Made by a program: the position numbers and the translations under genes
The notes under the pieces: generated by a model
What the model was told of the DNA's origin: nothing
The model's database searches: none
What the model saw: only the letters and a program-made list of their open reading frames with translations
NCBI RefSeq assembly: GCF_042186555.1
Contig: NC_133336.1
Coordinates: 186,520,599-186,584,598 of the forward strand
DNA from: Aquarana catesbeiana
Lineage: Eukaryota > Chordata > Amphibia > Anura > Ranidae
DNA: 64,000 nt
Reading direction: 5' to 3'
In this document: piece by piece, positions 1 through 11,238 of the stretch
Numbering within the stretch: position 1 is the first letter of the stretch
Layout of the letters: every line of letters begins with the position of its first letter

Positions 1-835
1 TCTCTTCCTAGTATACTACAGGCAGGCAGTTGATTCAGTTAACTGCAGTATATTCACTACTGTATCCTGTGCAGCTAGATCTCACTGCAGACCGTTCCTG
101 GTGTTCTCTTCCTAATGTACTACAGGCAGGCAGTTGATTCAGTTAGCTGCAGTATATTCAGTACTGTATCCTGTGCAGCTAGATCTTACTGCAGACCGTT
201 CCTGTTGTTCTCCTCCTAATATACTACATACATAATATATACATACTATACTAGATCTCACTGCAGACTGTTCCTGTTCTCTTCCTAATATACTACAGGC
301 AGGCAGTTGATTCAGTTAGCTGCAATATATTCAGTATATATATATACATCCCAGCTTTGTGCAGCTACATCTCACTGCAGGCCATTCCTGGCCTACCTAT
401 TCAAATACATTACAAATACATCATATACAGTATGTCTGGAAGGCCAACAAGGAAAAGCAGACACTCATAGGCCACTAAAAGAGGGCAAGCAGGCTCTGTG
501 TCTACAGCCAACAGTGCTGGTCGTGGACATGGCGCATCCTCAGCACTTTTTTTTTTGTCGGCAGCTGGCCGTGTTGAGCCACAACATGCAGAAGAGTTGG
601 TAGACTCCCATGCAGTCCGTTGGCAAGCTTACTTAATAGACCCACACCATAGAACAAGGCGGACCTCTCCTTGCTCCTCATCAGCTGGGATCTCCAACCC
701 CACTATACCTTCAGTTCTCTCAGAAACCTGCACTGAGATGAATGAAGGTGTAGAATTAGGTGTGCCAAGTACTTGCGGGCAATCTGCTATTGCTACACCA
801 ACATCCGATTGTAGTAGGCAAATTTCGACTTCTGT
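1..835 (+). mobile_element. Deleted fragment of a BED-finger hAT element
   Basis: This block matches the 5' part of the hAT element at 14596-20992. It shares the ggcaggcagttgattcag subterminal repeats, here about 104 bp apart and three copies, and the coding start MSGRPTR at about 432. After the Gly-Arg-rich N-terminus the sequence jumps from the point equivalent to about 15738 to the point equivalent to about 16415. That removes about 680 bp, including most of the BED zinc finger. Homology fades near 835. The left end lies outside the window. It sits in the cathepsin intron upstream of the penultimate exon and encodes no functional transposase. Confidence 0.8.
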
Positions 836-1612
836 AACCCCTATTCACCACTCACCTTTGCACTACCTGTTCACACTTTACTTGTGCGCCCCCGTTCACA
901 ACTCAACTCTGAATCCCTCCTCTACAGCTCATCTCTGCTCCACACATCCCACTCTGGCAACCTTTGTCCACAGCTCTCACCTTTGCACCCCCATCAATAG
1001 ACAGTTCTCACCTCTGCACCTAGCCCCCACCCACCTTTATTCAGCTTTCTCTTCTGAATCCAGCTCCAAGCCATCTATAGATTTCATCTCAGCACTTGGC
1101 AGTTCCCCTTCCTCCTATACATATCTCTCCCTCATGTTCCCAGCACTGTGACCGCCCATCCACATCCACCTTTATTCACTCCATACTTTAGCCATTCTAA
1201 AGCTCACTGCCCCTCCTCCTTAAAGCAGCCGACACGGCTCCAGTAGACAGCGGCCAGCACACTCCCCGCTCTGCCTCTCTCACTCAGTGGCAGTGTTCAG
1301 GAAAGCATTGCCAGGGCGGGGTTGGCATCCCAATAGCAACAGTTTTGGGATGCGGGGCAAGTGACATGACAGGAGAACCAGCAGGCCCGCCTGCAGTGGT
1401 GCAGGATGAGATGAGCGGCGGGGGGGCCAAGTCAAGCGGCAGTTATGAGTACCAGCTGTTCTAGAGATGAGCTCACCCTCCTACATCAGGCGCTGGAGCC
1501 GAAGTCTTTCCTGCTGTCTTGGGGCCCCCTTACAGTGGCAGAACACCAGGGCCCATTTGCAAGTGGGACCACTGCGACCCTGGTAGTTCTGCCACTGGTG
1601 TAGTATTACCAG
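836..1612. other. Cathepsin intron, unassigned sequence
   Basis: There is a pyrimidine-rich stretch (about 840-1230) and a GC-richer stretch (about 1230-1600). I see no convincing exon. The open frame running through 498-1151 is low in complexity and starts in hAT-derived sequence. Confidence 0.5.
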
Positions 1613-1984
1613 CATACCTCCCAACATTTTGAGATGGGAATGAGGGACACCTACTAGCAAATGTATGTAGGCATAGGACACGCCCCCTGCTACACACCCT
1701 TAAAGGAGAATTAACCAAAAAAAAAGTTCATTAAATCTACAAGGGTTTTTTTTACCACTACTATTCCTTTATATTGGCTTTTAAAACTTACAAATGCAGC
1801 AATTTAGAATTTGGATGAAAGTTTTAGCACTGGGAAACATTTCTTGAAAGATAAAAAGTGCATTTTATATACAACTATATAGATCAGACCAAAATGAGGG
1901 ACAAATTAGGAGGAATGAGGAACAGAGGGACATTGCTCCAAACCAGGGACAGTCCCTCGAAATCTGTGACAGTTGGGAGCTATG
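1613..1984. mobile_element. hAT-like MITE with TTACCAG target duplication
   Basis: The ends CATACCTCCCAAC and GTTGGGAGCTATG are imperfect inverted repeats. TTACCAG occurs immediately outside both ends (1606-1612 and 1985-1991), giving a 7-8 bp target duplication. The interior is non-coding and AT-rich. Length and duplication size fit a non-autonomous hAT element. The superfamily is inferred. Confidence 0.7.
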
Positions 1985-2132
1985 TTACCAGTATCAACAA
2001 CATGGAGGGGTTGTCAACTTTTTTCATACTTTTAGCAATATAGTATATCAATTCATTGTTTACATTTTTAGTTATTAGTCTATACAGAAGGGTAAGCTGA
2101 CTTTTTTAACATACTTTCTTTTTGTGAACTAG

Positions 2133-2238
2133 GTGTGTACTATGACCGTAACTGCAGTTCAAGCAAATTAGACCATGCAGTACTGGCAGCAGGATATGGT
2201 ACAGAAAATGGAAAGGCCTACTGGCTGCTTAAAAACAG
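2133..2238 (+). CDS. Cathepsin penultimate coding exon
   Basis: 106 bp between a tttgtgaactag acceptor and a gtatac donor. It begins inside a Gly codon (G|GT) and reads VYYDRNCSSSKLDHAVLAAG, then YGTENGKAYWLLKN. It carries the active-site His in the DHAV context. Confidence 0.93.
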
Positions 2239-5200
2239 GTATACTGTACATTTAAAAGAAGAAATCATTTAAGTAAGAACTTCATAAAAGTGCATTTGCG
2301 AATAAAATGATTATCACCATAAGGTTTTTTTGGTAGCCTCTCTTGGCCCTTAGTATATGATCAGGTTGAACCAGGGAAAAAAAAACGTATTTAACTAGGT
2401 ATAACCAGCTCTTACCTTGCTCTACAAAGCTGAGCTGTGATATTTTATGAAGGAGTTAGTTACTAGATTCCATATGAACCTTTATCTATTGTAGGAAAGG
2501 TATATATTGTAAATAAATTTACTTGACTGTATTAGTCAATTTACCAGCTCCTACTTTAACCACTTGCCGACTGTGCTTTAGCTGAAAGACAGCTACAGTG
2601 TGGTCGTCCAGTTCTGGGAGGGCATCTAGTTATGTCTTCCCAGAACCCCGTCCCCCTGCGTGCCCACCAGGCATACATCAGGTGCGCTCTGTGATCGCTG
2701 TGTCCTTTGGACATTGCTAATTACAGATCGAGGTAAAGGGACAAACACAGTGGTCCTTTACCATGTGATCAGCTGTGTCCAGTCGCAAATAAATGCATTT
2801 CCTTTCCTCGGCCCTGTCACTGTGTGAGGAAAGGAAAGCCAAAAACTGGCAATCCTGTGACAGCACACATTTACACTGATAAGGGCACCAGGGCCGGACT
2901 GGCCAACCGGGATACCGGGAAATCCCCCGGTGGGCCGGTGGTCTGGCTACCCCTGCGGCCGCTGTGAGGGCAGCGGCGCCTGAAAGAAAAATGGCTGCGG
3001 GGGCCGGGCCGACGTGCAACTGCGCAGGCGCCAGCGCTGTTCCGAGGTTAGCCGTTCTCGGGAAAACCCGTACACGCTCGGCAATTTTCGGAAATGCGGG
3101 CGCATGCGCAGTGACACGATGGCGCCGAGCGGCGCCATTTTTAAAGGTAAAGCGGTTGTAGCGCACAGTGTCTGGCATCTGGTGGCCTGTGCCTCTTCCT
3201 GCGTCCCTCCACAGCCTCTGACCTCCTGCCCCCCCCCCTGCAGCCTCTGATCACCTGTCCCCCCCCTGCACCCTCTCCCCCCCCAGCAGCCTCTGACCAC
3301 CTGTCCACCCCCCCCTGCAGCCTCTGACCACCTGTCCCCCCCCTGCAGCCTCTGACCACCAGCTCCCCCCCCCTGCAGCCTCTGACCACCTGTCCCCCCC
3401 CCCGCAGCCTCTGACCACCTGTCCCCCCCCCTGCAGCCTCTGACCACCAGCTCCCCCCCCCCTGCAGCCTCTGACCACCTGTCCCCCCCTGCGACCACCT
3501 GTCCCCCCCCTGCAGCCTCTGACCACCTGTCCCCCCCCCTGCAGCCTCTGACCACCTGTCCCCCCCCCCTGCAGCCTCTGACCACCTGTCCCCCCCTGCA
3601 GCCTCTGACCACCTGTCCCCCCCTGCAGCCTCTGACTTCCTGTCTCCCCCCTGCAGCCTCTGACTTCCTGTCTCCCCCCTGCAGCCTCTGACCTCCTGCC
3701 CCCCCCGCAGCCTCTGACCTCCTGCCCCCCCCCGCAGCTTCTGACCTCCTGTCCCCCCCCCCGCAGCCTCTGACCTCCTGTCCCCCCCCCGCAGCCTCTG
3801 ACCTCCTGTCCCCCCCGCAGCCTCTGACCTCCTGCCCCCCCCCCCTGCAGCCTCTGATCACCTGTCCCCCCCCTGCAGCCTCTCCCCCCCCTGCAGCCTC
3901 TGACCACCTGTCCCCCCCCCCCTGCCGCCTCTGACCACCTGTCCCCCCCCTGCAGCCTCTGACCACCTGTCCCCCCCCTGCAGCCTCTGACCACCAGCCC
4001 CCCCCCCTGCAGCCTCTGACCACCTGTCCCCCCCCCTGCAGCCTCTGACCACCTGTCCCCCCCCTGCAGCCTCTGACCACCAGCTCCCCCCCCTGCAGCC
4101 TCTGACCACCTGCCCCCCCCCCTGCAGCCTCTGACCACCTGTCCCCCCCCTGCAGCCTCTGACCACCTGTCCCCCCCTGCAGCCTCTGACTTCCTGTCTC
4201 CCCCCTGCAGCCTCTGACTTCCTGTCTCCCCCCTGCAGCCTCTGACCTCCTGCCCCCCCTGCAGCCTCTGACCTCCTGCCCCCCCGCAGCCTCTGACCTC
4301 CTGTCCCCCCCCCCGCAGCCTCTGACCTCCTGTCCCCCCCGCAGCCTCTGACCTCCTGTCCCCCCCCACAGCCTCTGACCTCCTGTCCCCCCCCCACAGC
4401 CTCTGACCTCCTGTCCCCCCCCCCCCCCCCGCAGCCTCTGACCTCCTGTCCCCCCCCGCAGCCTCTGACCTCCTGTCCCCCCCCCCGCAGCCTCTGACCT
4501 CCTGTCCCCCCCCCCGCAGCCTCTGACCTCCTGTCCCCCCCGCAGCCTCTGACCTCCTGTCCCCCCCCCCGCAGCCTCTGATCTCCTACCCCTCCTGCAG
4601 CCTCTGACCTCCTGCCCACCCCTGCAGCCTCTGACCTCCTGCCCCCCCCTGCAGCCTCTGACCTCCTGCCCCCCCCCCTGCAGCCTCTGACCACCTGTCC
4701 CCCCCTTCAGCCTCTGACCTCCTGTCCCCCCCTGCAGCCTCTGACCTCCTGCCCCCCCCCTGCAGCCTCTAACCTCCTGCCCCCCCCTGCAGCCTCTTAC
4801 CTCCTGCCCCCCCCCTGCAGCCTCTGACCTCCTGCCCCCCCCCGCAGCCTCTGACCTCCTGCCCCCCCCTGCAGCCTCTGACCACCTGTCCCCCCCTGCA
4901 GCCTCTGACCACCTGTCCCCCCCTGCAGCCTCTGACCTCTTCTCGTCCCCTCCTCAGCCTCTGACCTCTTCTCGTCCCCTCCTCAGCCTCTGACCTCTTC
5001 TCGTCCCCTCCTCAGCCTCTGACCTCTTCTCGTCCCCTCCTCAGCCTCTGACCTCTTCTCGTCCCCTCCGCAGCCTCTGACCTCTCCTGTGGTCCCCTCC
5101 GCAGCCTCTGACCTCCTGTCGTCCCCTCCTCAGCCTCTGACCTCCTGTCGTCCCCTCCTCAGCCTCTGACCTCTTCTCGTCCCCTCCTCAGCCTCTGACC

Positions 5201-8200
5201 TCTTCTCGTCCCCTCCTCAGCCTCTGACCTCTTCTCGTCCCCTCCTCAGCCTCTGACCTCTTCTCGTCCCCTCCTCAGCCTCTGACCTCCTGTCGTCCCC
5301 TCCTCAGCCTCTGACCTCCTGTCGTCCCCTCCTCAGCCTCTGACCTCCTGTCGTCCCCTCCTCAGCCTCTGACCTCTCCTGTGGTCCCCTCCTCAGCCTC
5401 TGACTTCTCCTGTGGTCCCCTCCTCAGCCTCTGACCTCTCCTGTGGTCCCCTCCTCAGCCTCTGACCTCTCCTGTGGTCCCCTCCTCAGCCTCTGACCTC
5501 TCCTGTGGTCCCCTCCTCAGCCTCTGACCTCTCCTGTGGTCCCCTCCTCAGCCTCTGACCTCTCCTGTGGTCCCCTCCTCAGCCTCTGACCTCTCCTGTG
5601 GTCCCCTCCTCAGCCTCTGACCTCTCCTTTGGTCCCCTCCTCAGCCTCTGACCTCTCCTGTGGTCCCCTCCGCAGCCTCTGACCTCTCCTGTACCATCCG
5701 CAGCCTCTGACCATCTCCTGTCTTATATCACGTCTGCAGTCTGGAGCGGAGTCAACAGTGCGAGTGCCTCAGGGATGGGGGTCATGGGAGAAGTCAGACA
5801 TGTATAGACTATGGAGAGGAAACTATGGGATAAAACCAGAGCCACCGAGCTGGAGCCGACTGACTGAGCCCTGTACGGTGCACCCGAGAGGAGGTCAGTG
5901 ACAGCGCCGCTAGGCCTACCTGAGAGGGGGGGGGGTCAATACAATATTGTAAGGGGGCATTGATATATAGGTTTCCCCCTTATATCAGTAAACCCCCATA
6001 CCTTAGTGTTTTCTTTCTGCAGAAGGTGGTCTCTGGTCACCAGAGTCCTCCCCACATTCCCAGAGTTCCCCTTTACATCACAGTCTGCAGGATTCCACCT
6101 TACAGTGCAAGGGGGGACTCTGATGTAAAGGGCAATTCTGCAGACCCTGATGTAAGTGAGAACTCTGATGTAAAGGGGAAAGCAATGGACTCTGATATAA
6201 GTGGGGTCTCTGGTCACCTGTGCCCCCCTTTTATATCAGAGTTCCTGCTTAGATCATGATCTGCAATGTTCCCCTTTATGTCAGAGTTCCCTTGCACTGT
6301 AAAGGGGAATCCTCCTGATATATGGGGGAACTCTGTGCTGGGTTATATTAATCTGACCTTCATGTAAGAGGAGAAATATGGTGTTTGACTTTTGTTTAAC
6401 TTAACACATTGCTAATAGCAGTTTATTGCTTAAATATTGATATTTGCACTGAAACCTTTTTTTTGCAGTATCAGTAAAAAATGTGCCAGTAAATGGCATG
6501 ATTTTTGCCAGTAAAAAAATTAAAAATTGCTGCTGTTTGTAAATTCCATGTCTCTCTTATTTATATATAATACACTCTTCAAATGTGCTTTAAAATGCAT
6601 GGTTTTCCCTTTTGTGAACAAAAAAATAATGACGTTATGCAGTTGGGCTGGTATAAAAATGCTATGGGGCTGGTATGAAATTATTTCCAGGGCTGGTTTT
6701 TATTCCCAGTCCGGCCCTGAAGGGCACTGATCATCATTGCTGTATTGATCAGTGCAGCCCCATCAGTGCAGCTTTTTAAAGTCCATCAGTGCAGCATATC
6801 AGTTCCCCCTTAGTGCCACCTCATCAGTGCCCATCAGTGCAGCCTCATCAGTGTTCATAAGTATCACCTCATCAGTGAAGCCTCATCAGTGCCCATTAGT
6901 GCAGTATATCATTTCAGCCTCATCAGTGCCCATCAGTGCAGCTTATTAGTGTCCATCAGTGCAGCATATCAGTGCCCATTAGTGCCACCTCATCAGTGCA
7001 GCCTCATCAGTGCAGCCTCATCAGTGCCCATCAGTGGAGCCTCATCAGTGCCCATCAGTGCAGCATATCAGTGCCATCTCATCAGTGCAGCTTCATCAGT
7101 GCCCATCAGTGCAGCATCTCAGTGTTCATAAGTGGCACCTCATTAGTGAAGACTCATCAGTGCCCATTAGTGCAGCCTCATCAGTGCCCATTAGTGCAGT
7201 ATATCAGTGTAGCCTCATCAGTGCAGCTTATTAGTGCCCATCAAAGCAGCATATCAGTGTCCTTTAGTGCCACCTCATCAGTGCAGCCTCATCAGTGCCC
7301 ATCAGTGCAGCCTCATCAGTGCCCATCAGTGCAGCCTCATCAATGCCAATCACTGCAGCCTCATCAGTGCCCAGCAGTGCAGCATATCAGTGCCTCCTCA
7401 TCAGCGAAGCCTCGTCAGTGCCCATTAGTGCAGCCTCATCAGTGCCCATTAGTGCAGTATATCAGTGTAGCCTCATCAGTGCAGCTTATTAGTGCCCATC
7501 AGTGCAGCATATCAATGTCCATTAGTGCCACCTCATCAGTGCAGCCTCATCAGTGCCCATTAGTGCAGTATATCATTTCAGCCTCATCAGTGCCCATCAG
7601 TGCAGCTTATTAGTGTCCATCAGTGCAGCATATCAGTGCCCATTAGTGCCATCTCATCAGTGCAACCTCATCAGTGGCGCCTCATCAGTGCCCATCAGTG
7701 GAGCCTCATCAGTGCCCATCAGTGCAGCATATCAGTGCCATCTCATCAGTGCAGCTTCATCAGTGCCCATCAGTGCAGCATCTCAGTGTTCATAAGTTGC
7801 ACCTCATTAGTGAAGCCTCATCAGTGCCCATTAGTGCAGCCTCATCAGTGCCCATTAGTGCAGTATATCAGTGTAGCCTCATCAGTGCAGCTTATTAGTG
7901 CCCATCAAAGCAGCATATCAGTGTCCATTAGTGCCACCTCATCAGTGCAGCCTCATCAGTGCCCATCAGTGCAGCCTCATCAGTGCCTATCAGTGCAGCC
8001 TCATCAATGCCAATCACTGCAGCCTCATCAGTGCAGCATATCAGTGCCACCTCATCAGTGAAGCCTCGTCAGTGCCCATTAGTGCAGCCTCATCATTGCC
8101 CATTAGTGCAGCCTCATCAGTGCCCATTAGTGCTGTATATCAGTGTAGCCTCATCAGTGCAGCTTATTAGTGCCCATCAATGCAGCATATCAGTGTCCAT

Positions 8201-10878
8201 TAGTGCCACCTCATTAGTGCAGCCTCATCAGTGCCCATCAGTGCAGCCTCATCAGTGCCCATCAGCGCAGCCTCATCAATGCCAATCACTGCAGCCTCAT
8301 CTGTGCCCAGCAGTGCAGTATATCAGTGCCAGCTCATCAGTGAAGCCTTGTCAGTGCCTATTAGTGCAGCCTCATCAGTGCCCATTAGTGCAGTATATCA
8401 GTGCAGCCTCATCAGTGCCCATCAGTGCAGCCTCAGTGAAGAATAAAAATATCTAATTTATAAATCAAAAATTTCAGTCGTTTTTCCATTTGTTTAGCAA
8501 CAAATAAAAAACCCAGTGGTAATTAAATAGCACTAAAAGAAAGCTCCACAGTGGAACCTTGGATTACGAGCACAATCCATTCCAGGAGAATGCTTGTAAT
8601 CCAAAGCACTCGCATGTCAAAGCGAGTTTCCCCATAGAAGTCAATGGAAATTAAGATAATTCGTTCCGCATTCACTTCTATTACATGTAATACTGCATGT
8701 GGCCAGAGGTGGGGGGGTGCCGGAGAGCCTCGGAAATACTCGGGGACAGCTCGTCTGAACTCGGAAAGCCTCGTAAACACTCAGGAATGGAGTATTTCCG
8801 AGTGTTTGAGTATTTCCGAGTGATTTAGAGTATTTCTGAGCGGCTCCGAACCTTTTCGAGTGTCCCCGGCGCCCCCGCACCTCTGGCCAAATGTGGTACT
8901 GCACACCCCATTAACTTGAATTCTGCTCATTTTGCGAGACAACACTCGCAAACCGAGTCAGAATTTTAAAAAAAAGTTGCTCGTCTTTCAAAACGCTCGT
9001 TAACCACGTTACTCGTAAACCAAGGTTCCACTGTATCTGTCTCAAAAAAATGATAAACATTTCATATGTGTACAGTGTTGTATGACCGAGCAATTGTCAT
9101 TCAAAGTGTGACAGTGATGAAAGCTGGAAATTGGCCTGGGCAGGAAAGGGGTGAAAGTGCCCAGTAGGCAAGTGATTAAAGTGGACCATTCATCAAACAT
9201 GACTATCCTGCTCTCCCTACTCTCTGAAATACAGGAAAGATAACAGCAGTTACTCTAATACTAACTATGGCCTTAAAAAAAACAATGCTTGGAGATCCAA
9301 CATTGCCCTGTCACGTGATATCTACTGTAAATAGTAAATAGGCATTTGGTCACGTGATATCTACTGAAAGGGAGGATTAGAATTCAGAGTGGTAATTCGG
9401 GACAGCCAAAGTTTATATTTAATGATAGCACTTCTTTAAAAGCAACATTCTACTAGAGTTCTGTGGAGAATATTAACCGCTTCAGCCCCGGAAGATTTTA
9501 CCCCCTTCCTGACCAGAGCACTTTTTGCGATACGGCACTGCGTCGTTTTAACTGACAATTGTGCGGTCGTGCGACATTGCACCCAAACAAAATTGACGTC
9601 CTTTTTTTCCTACAAATAGAGCTTTTGTTTAGTGGAATTTGATCACCTCTGCGGTTTTTATTTTTTGCGCTATAAACAGAAAAAGAGCGACAATTTTGAA
9701 AAAAAAACGCATTATTTTTTACTTTTTGCTATAATAAATATCCCCCCAAAAAAATATTTTTTCCCCTCAGTTTAGGCCGATATGTATTCTTCTACATATT
9801 TTTGGTAAAAAAATTGCAATAAGCGTATATTGATTGGTTTGCGCAAAAGTTATAGTGTCTACAAAATAGGGGATAGTTTTATGGCATTTTTATTTTTAAT
9901 TTTTTTTTATTAGTAATGGCGGCGATCTGCGATTTTTATCGGGACTGCGACATTTTAGCGGACACATCAAACACTTTTGACACTATTTTGGGACCATTGT
10001 CATTTATACAGCGATCAGTGCTATAAAAACGCACTGATTACCATATAAATGACACTGGCAGTGAAGGGGTTAACCACATTTTGAAGCGGAGTCTCACTTT
10101 CCTATTACATAGGCACTTCCCCGTTCTGAGGCTCCGTGACACGATCGCGGGACACCGGCGGACATCGAGTCCACCGGTCCCGCGGGCACGGTCCCGCTGT
10201 ATGCGGCGGGCACGCGCCTGCTATCCTCGGCTCTTAAAGGTGGACGTACGGGTATGCCCATTTGCCACTGTAAAACAAGGAGAAACGGAGGTGCCTCTGG
10301 GTGCAGACTTTTAAAACAATTTAATAAAAAGGCAACAACAAGGTTTGCATTCACATTTGCGAACAGTGCAAATCTTGTTGTTGCCTTTTTATTAAATTGT
10401 TTTAAAAGTCTGCACCCAGAGGCACCTCCGTTTCTCCTTGTTTTAAAGTGTCTTTTTGGGATCATGGTTTTCACTCCCACCGGAAGGCTGCCATGAATGT
10501 GGACTATACATTTTACTTCCATCACCCATTTTGCTGTGTCATATCACGGACTCCATTTTCATCTTCATATTTTATCTAATTCAGAGCTCTTTTATGTACA
10601 ACACTGTATATGATTTGGATTCTTGCTTTTAATTCTTTGCGCCAAACACTTGTTGTATACCCATTTGCCCACCGCTGCCATTGTGCCGACGTATATCGGC
10701 GTGCGGCGGTTAGCAAGTGGTTAAAACAGTGTGCCAAATTTCCGAATCTATAATATTACTTGTGTACATTCTTTGCAGCTGGGGCCCAGGATGGGGCGAT
10801 AAAGGGTACATCAAAATGGCCAGAAATCGTGACAACCATTGTGGAATTGCCGAACACTGTGTCTATCCGCTTGTGTGA
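2133..10878 (+). CDS. Cathepsin L/S/K-type cysteine protease, last two coding exons (join 2133-2238, 10779-10878)
   Basis: Together the exons encode the C-terminal ~68 residues of a papain-family (C1A) lysosomal endopeptidase. The catalytic His lies in LDHAVLAAGYG and the catalytic Asn in LLKNSWG, followed by the conserved GYIKMARNR and CGIA segments and the ending YPLV. The Ser codon of KNSWG is split AG|C by the intron, with a gtatac donor and a ttgcag acceptor. The 8.5 kb intron is almost entirely nested transposons. The catalytic Cys, propeptide and signal peptide lie upstream of the window. The motifs fit the L, S and K cathepsins. CTSS and CTSK neighbour ARNT in mammals, which supports a locus-specific member, but the last residues do not end like typical cathepsin K or S, so no symbol is given. 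Proteins of this group degrade endocytosed or matrix proteins at acidic pH. Confidence 0.93.
2239..2559 (+). other. Cathepsin intron before the TTAA element
   Basis: AT-rich sequence following the splice donor. No open frame, RNA gene or recognisable repeat was seen. Confidence 0.5.
3205..5715. repeat. C-rich minisatellite, about 27-31 bp unit
   Basis: There are roughly 90 tandem copies of a CCTCTGACC...CCCCCTGCAG unit with a variable C tract. Two zones are visible. About 3205-4930 has units ending in C5-C14 tracts and TGCAG or GCAG. About 4930-5715 has CTCGTCCCCTCCTCAG and CTCCTGTGGTCCCCTCCTCAG units. The paired variant 'gacttcctgtctccccc' occurs at about 3630-3690 and again about 560 bp later, which suggests duplication of a multi-unit block. 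Long open frames on the - strand here are a by-product of the repeat. Confidence 0.95.
5716..6719. other. 3' interior of the hAT element
   Basis: Non-coding. It contains degenerate direct and inverted copies of 'actctgatgtaaaggg' and 'cccctttacatcag' (5960-6330) and then an AT-rich segment. The matching open frames of 93 and 99 codons on opposite strands at 5936-6259 are repeat artefacts. Confidence 0.6.
6735..8440. repeat. CATCAGTGCCC satellite with a 664 bp higher-order unit
   Basis: The basic unit alternates 'catcagtgcccat' and 'cagtgcagcct' at about 12/24 bp. Distinctive variants recur exactly 664 bp apart: the 'cagtatatcatttcagcctc' landmark near 6903 and 7567, and another block near 7234 and 7898. 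This shows two full higher-order copies. A third, shorter, rearranged copy follows from about 8217. Overlapping reading frames of up to 225 codons have no protein-like content. Confidence 0.95.
8549..9033. mobile_element. Tc1/mariner-type MITE
   Basis: The ends are CAGTGGAACCTTGG and CCAAGGTTCCACTG, with TA following the right end and CA, a likely decayed TA, before the left. Subterminal repeats (ttacgagca / ctcgtaa) are also inverted. The centre (about 8700-8890) holds a second imperfect inverted repeat: gtggccagaggtg and cacctctggccaaatg. Non-coding. Confidence 0.75.
9477..10720. mobile_element. TTAA-flanked dispersed element
   Basis: It is flanked by TTAA at 9473 and 10721, with CCGCTTCAGCC at the left and CAAGTGG at the right. 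The 5' part (cagccccggaagatt ... gcgatctgcgatttttat) recurs at 26610-27019, 49885-50829 and, reversed, 58797-59372, so this is an abundant family. The 3' part includes the long hairpin at 10272-10444. Non-coding. piggyBac/Kolobok-type placement is inferred from TTAA. Confidence 0.72.
10272..10444. repeat. Near-perfect hairpin: 77 bp arms, 19 bp loop
   Basis: The arm 10272-10348 is the reverse complement of 10368-10444 with about one visible mismatch (gg versus ag near the loop). Each arm contains GGAGAAACGGAGGTGCCTCT. If transcribed it would give a long, nearly perfect hairpin RNA. It lies about 340 bp upstream of the last cathepsin exon, inside the cathepsin intron. Confidence 0.95.
10779..10878 (+). 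CDS. Cathepsin terminal coding exon
   Basis: 100 bp after a ttctttgcag acceptor. It completes Ser of KNSWG and reads WGPGWGDKGYIKMARNR, then DNHCGIA and the ending VYPLV followed by TGA at 10876-10878. No frame break is present. Confidence 0.94.
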
Positions 10879-11238
10879 GACTGGAAATGCTGGATATCCT
10901 TTCCGTACCTAGCTATGAGTAAGGCTCTACATGGACTGAAACGTGTGTGCCGGCTTTTCTATATTGGCTTTCCGTACTTTGTATTTGGTCTGCTTTTCAT
11001 TGCAACAATAAAATGATCTATGCTGTGTTTGCAAGATATCAATGCTTCTTTATTTCAGAAAAATCAACCTACAAGATATAAAGGTGGTGGGTAGAAACTG
11101 AAATCATTGTTGCTTTCTCTTACAAAGGTTTGGGATGTTTTGGAATTGTGATGTTAAGCCACACCCACAAATAGTACCTAAGCGCACCTTTTCTCACAAA
11201 GTCTCTCATTTAAAAAAAAAATGTGCTGCAGCACTTAA
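10879..11238 (+). other. Cathepsin 3' UTR and polyadenylation region
   Basis: The UTR continues from the stop codon to about 20-30 bp beyond the AATAAA at 11007-11012. Sequence beyond about 11040 is probably intergenic. No other gene is seen. Confidence 0.7.
11007..11012 (+). promoter_or_regulatory. Canonical polyadenylation signal AATAAA
   Basis: AATAAA lies 129 bp after the cathepsin stop and is followed by a T/G-rich stretch (tgctgtgtttg). This gives a short 3' UTR of about 150 bp. Confidence 0.75.

Larger units (their letters stand above)
2889..6719. mobile_element. 3.8 kb non-autonomous hAT element
   Basis: The terminal inverted repeats CAGGGCCGGACTGG and CCAGTCCGGCCCTG are perfect. 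A perfect 8 bp target duplication AAGGGCAC flanks the element at 2881-2888 and 6720-6727. This is diagnostic of hAT. The interior is a 2.5 kb C-rich minisatellite (3205-5715) followed by about 1 kb of sequence with irregular 'actctgatgtaaaggg' repeats (5930-6340) and an AT-rich tail. No transposase-like protein is present. Confidence 0.88.
2560..9175. mobile_element. TTAA-flanked non-autonomous DNA transposon, heavily nested
   Basis: The ends are TTAA-CCACTTGCCGAC (TTAA at 2556) and GGCAAGTGA-TTAA (TTAA at 9176). This is the terminal inverted repeat and target-site pattern of piggyBac or Kolobok-type elements. The same terminal sequence recurs in reverse at about 48725-48782. The element has been invaded by a hAT element (2889-6719) and a mariner-type MITE (8549-9033), and it contains the CATCAGTGCC satellite (6735-8440). 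Its own unique sequence is only a few hundred bp at each end. The superfamily is inferred from TTAA alone. Confidence 0.7.

Noticed and set aside
498..1151. 217-codon frame
   Set aside because: Starts in a broken hAT copy and runs into pyrimidine-rich sequence; no conserved domain beyond the hAT portion.
2947..4694. Three - strand open frames of 278-377 codons, Gly/Gln/Arg-rich
   Set aside because: They are the reverse reading of the C-rich minisatellite; unit length and poly-C variation alone keep them open. No start context or protein domain.
6752..8456. Many + strand frames rich in QCPLVQPHQ
   Set aside because: Products of the CATCAGTGCC satellite; all three frames are open in parts.
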